From contig NC_017384.1 in the NCBI RefSeq assembly GCF_000223375.1, positions 1,614,501 to 1,678,500 of the forward strand: a stretch of 64,000 bases of DNA. Direction: 5' to 3'. Of this stretch, positions 62,402-64,000 are shown piece by piece. Every line of letters begins with the position of its first letter. The first letter of the stretch is position 1. The notes under the pieces were generated by a model, which was not told the origin of the DNA, searched no databases, and saw nothing but the letters and a program-made list of their open reading frames with translations. The stretch comes from Ketogulonicigenium vulgare WSH-001 (lineage in GTDB: Bacteria > Pseudomonadota > Alphaproteobacteria > Rhodobacterales > Rhodobacteraceae). Both the position numbers and the translations under genes were made by a program.

Positions 62402-62430
62402 AAAGAAAAACCCGCCTCAAAGGGCGGGTT
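62402..62430 (-). terminator. Leftward terminator upstream of the 134-residue gene
   Basis: AACCCGCC (62409-62416) pairs with GGCGGGTT (62423-62430), the same stem as at 60.0 kb. The minus-strand tail is TTTTTCTTTG. The next gene starts at 62371. Confidence 0.8.
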
Positions 62431-62585
62431 CGGGCTAACAATGCTAGCCACTGAAGGAAGCTTAATAGGGGCAAAGCCGCCACTAAACGGCAAGTCGACA
62501 GTCAGGCTTTTGCCTGTTCTCCTATCTCATTGTAAGCACGACCTTACACGACCACTGCCAATCTCTCGGCACACCGGAGACCAAT

Positions 62586-63167
62586 ATGAACGAGTTGCAG
62601 AAGGCCGCAGCCGGACTGCTATATGATGCAAATTACGACCCTGCCTTGCTCGCGAAACGTCGCGCCGCTAAGCGCATCCTATTCGAAATTAACAATCTGC
62701 ATCCCGACGAGGACGAGAAACGGACACAGCTGCTGAAGGGTCTGCTCGGCAAAACCGGCCAGAACATCACGTTCGACGGCCAATTCCATTGCGATTACGG
62801 ATTTAACATCGAGGTCGGCGAAAACTTCTATGCCAACGTGAACCTTGTGATCCTTGACGGAGCGAAGGTTACCATCGGCAACAACTGCTTCATCGCACCG
62901 AATGTTGGCATCTACACCGCTGGTCATCCGCTAGATGCCGAAAGGCGTAACAAGGGGTTAGAATACGCGCATCCCATCACTATTGGAGATGATGTCTGGA
63001 TTGGCGCTGGCGTGACGGTGTTGCCAGGCGCGTCGATTGGTTCGGGCAGTGTAATCGCCGCCGGTTCGGTTGTCCGTGGAGAGGTGCCGCCAAATGTCAT
63101 CTGCGGCGGAAATCCCGGGAATGTCATTCGCGAAATAAATGAACGCGACAGTCAGAAGTATCGCTGA
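62586..63167 (+). CDS. Maa-type sugar O-acetyltransferase (left-handed beta-helix)
   Basis: 193 residues. The N-terminal Maa domain (MNELQKAAAGLLYDANYDPA) is followed by hexapeptide repeats (VEVGENFYANVNLVILDGAK, ITIGDDVWIGAGVTVLPGAS-like) and the catalytic His in IYTAGHPLDAE. It acetylates a sugar hydroxyl with acetyl-CoA. It is the only rightward gene among leftward tail genes, which marks it as phage cargo; a surface-glycan target (lysogenic conversion) is possible. The stop lies 8 bases before the end of the convergent chaperone gene. Confidence 0.87.
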   Translation: MNELQKAAAGLLYDANYDPALLAKRRAAKRILFEINNLHPDEDEKRTQLLKGLLGKTGQNITFDGQFHCDYGFNIEVGENFYANVNLVILDGAKVTIGNNCFIAPNVGIYTAGHPLDAERRNKGLEYAHPITIGDDVWIGAGVTVLPGASIGSGSVIAAGSVVRGEVPPNVICGGNPGNVIREINERDSQKYR

Positions 63168-63175
63168 CGTCCCCT

Positions 63176-63601
63176 TTACCCCGGCAGATCCGGCCACCTC
63201 ACCTGCGCCGGATCTGTAAGGTTGCCGGGCAGATCTCGCAGCGCCTGCCGATAGGCGAGCCACGCGGCGCGCGCCTCATCGCTTTGCGGGTAGTCTGGCT
63301 GGCTGCGATAGTCGCAGGCCGCGAGCAGCCGCGTGCGCTCCATCCGCAGCTGCGCCCATTGGTAGGTATCGAGATCAGGATTGATGACCCAATCCCATGC
63401 GACAGGGTCCCAGACATGGCGATCATCCGGGCGCGGCGGCAGCTCGACCGGCATCCCCCGCACCCAATGCGTCGCAGCCGACCAGTATCCCTGCAGAAGT
63501 CCAAAGCCCGCAGGGACACTGATTGTCGGATCGGCGACCACAAACGCCGCGATCTCTCCGGTATCCAGCCGATAAAGGGTAAACGGCACCTCTTGCTGCA
63601 T
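63176..63601 (-). CDS. Phage tail assembly chaperone-like protein
   Basis: 141 residues. The C-terminal half (TYQWAQLRMERTRLLAACDY, then ARAAWLAYRQALRDLPGNLT) is the signature of tail fibre/tail assembly chaperones; the N-terminal half is a small beta domain (FTLYRLDTGEIAAFVVADP). It probably helps fold the spike or tail proteins encoded nearby. It follows the partial tail gene by two bases. Confidence 0.75.
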   Translation of the reverse strand: MQQEVPFTLYRLDTGEIAAFVVADPTISVPAGFGLLQGYWSAATHWVRGMPVELPPRPDDRHVWDPVAWDWVINPDLDTYQWAQLRMERTRLLAACDYRSQPDYPQSDEARAAWLAYRQALRDLPGNLTDPAQVRWPDLPG

Positions 63602-63603
63602 GG

Positions 63604-64000
63604 CTATCTCCGGAATTGGTGCGCCGACAGATAGCGCTGGTAAACATTCGAGGCGTGCACCACCGTCCGCGCCATCAAAGTGTAGGTCGTCGGACCTTGG
63701 CCTGTATCCCAGTCGACAAAGTTAATGACCGATGACTGCCGCCATGCGCCACCATAACCGTAGGACCCACCGACCTGCTGACCATTGCGCAGGAGCCACA
63801 CAACGATCCGCATGTCCGTCGAGCTGCCATCAAGCTGTGCATTCGCGGTGATCATCGTGGCGAGGCCGCGCCGATCGACAGTCAGCTCGAGCAGCGGGTA
63901 GTCCGCCGAGTTGGTGACAAAGGTCGGACTGCTTGGCTCCCAATACGCATAAGCCGGGACGGTCACCGCATTGCCCGCGATCTGCAATGTGTTGACCGCA
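63604..64000 (-). CDS. C-terminal part of a phage tail protein, continues past window edge
   Basis: The frame is open to base 64000, so only the last ~131 residues are visible; a TTG at 63987 is not a convincing start. The sequence is beta-rich (PAYAYWEPSSPTFVTNSADY, YTLMARTVVHASNVYQRYLS) and resembles the C-terminus of a tail tip or fibre protein. It lies directly upstream of the assembly chaperone. Confidence 0.6.
   Translation of the reverse strand, partial: AVNTLQIAGNAVTVPAYAYWEPSSPTFVTNSADYPLLELTVDRRGLATMITANAQLDGSSTDMRIVVWLLRNGQQVGGSYGYGGAWRQSSVINFVDWDTGQGPTTYTLMARTVVHASNVYQRYLSAHQFRR

Overview
The window reads as a high-GC alphaproteobacterial chromosome of the order Rhodobacterales. 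Supporting points are a DksA that lacks the zinc-finger cysteines (as described for Rhodobacter sphaeroides), a spike base protein of the Rhodobacter gene-transfer-agent type, an HvrA-like H-NS protein, and Rhodobacter-style pst, hmu and tat operons. The genus cannot be fixed from the sequence alone.

0-15.6 kb is housekeeping and envelope: the end of a flavin monooxygenase, dksA, an M48 protease, a PIN protein, an rRNA methyltransferase and glnE. These are followed by a tightly overlapping MoxR-DUF58-BatA/DUF4159-large membrane protein operon, a DUF599 protein and a secreted trypsin-like protease. 15.6-30.7 kb holds a small heat-shock gene behind an RpoH-type promoter, polA, a HIT protein, a glycosyltransferase/sulfotransferase divergent pair, thyX, mntP behind a manganese riboswitch, tatABC with a DUF815 ATPase, a WYL regulator, a degenerate Hint-like protein and prfC.

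30.7-43.6 kb carries a secreted protein made of two homologous repeats, the heme operon hmuSTUV, a PHO-box-driven pstSCAB-phoU-phoB operon (no phoR), tRNA-Gly(GCC), an MFS transporter and a zinc-ribbon protein. 43.6-49.2 kb is a compact ABC importer operon coupled to a nucleoside 2-deoxyribosyltransferase and a free-standing RarA/MgsA-C-like protein. It is read divergently from an RpiR regulator, and two matching inverted repeats lie between them.

49.2-64 kb becomes accessory. After glf there is a Hint-domain protein and an RsmJ-like methylase. A 46-nt 3' fragment of a tRNA-Thr gene then looks like an integration scar whose truncated side faces right. To its right lie a broken SRAP gene, two more Hint proteins, a lysis cassette (endolysin, holin, Rz/Rz1 spanins), a second holin-like protein, spike/tail genes, an H-NS-like gene and an acetyltransferase cargo gene. 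The phage morphogenesis genes run leftwards and continue past the right edge, so the window shows the late (lysis plus tail/spike) end of a prophage or GTA-like element; head, portal, terminase and integrase are not in view.

Most promising for new biology: the three Hint proteins with a constant ~205-residue C-terminal module behind unrelated N-termini, and the RpiR-controlled importer/deoxyribosyltransferase/MgsA-C-like operon.
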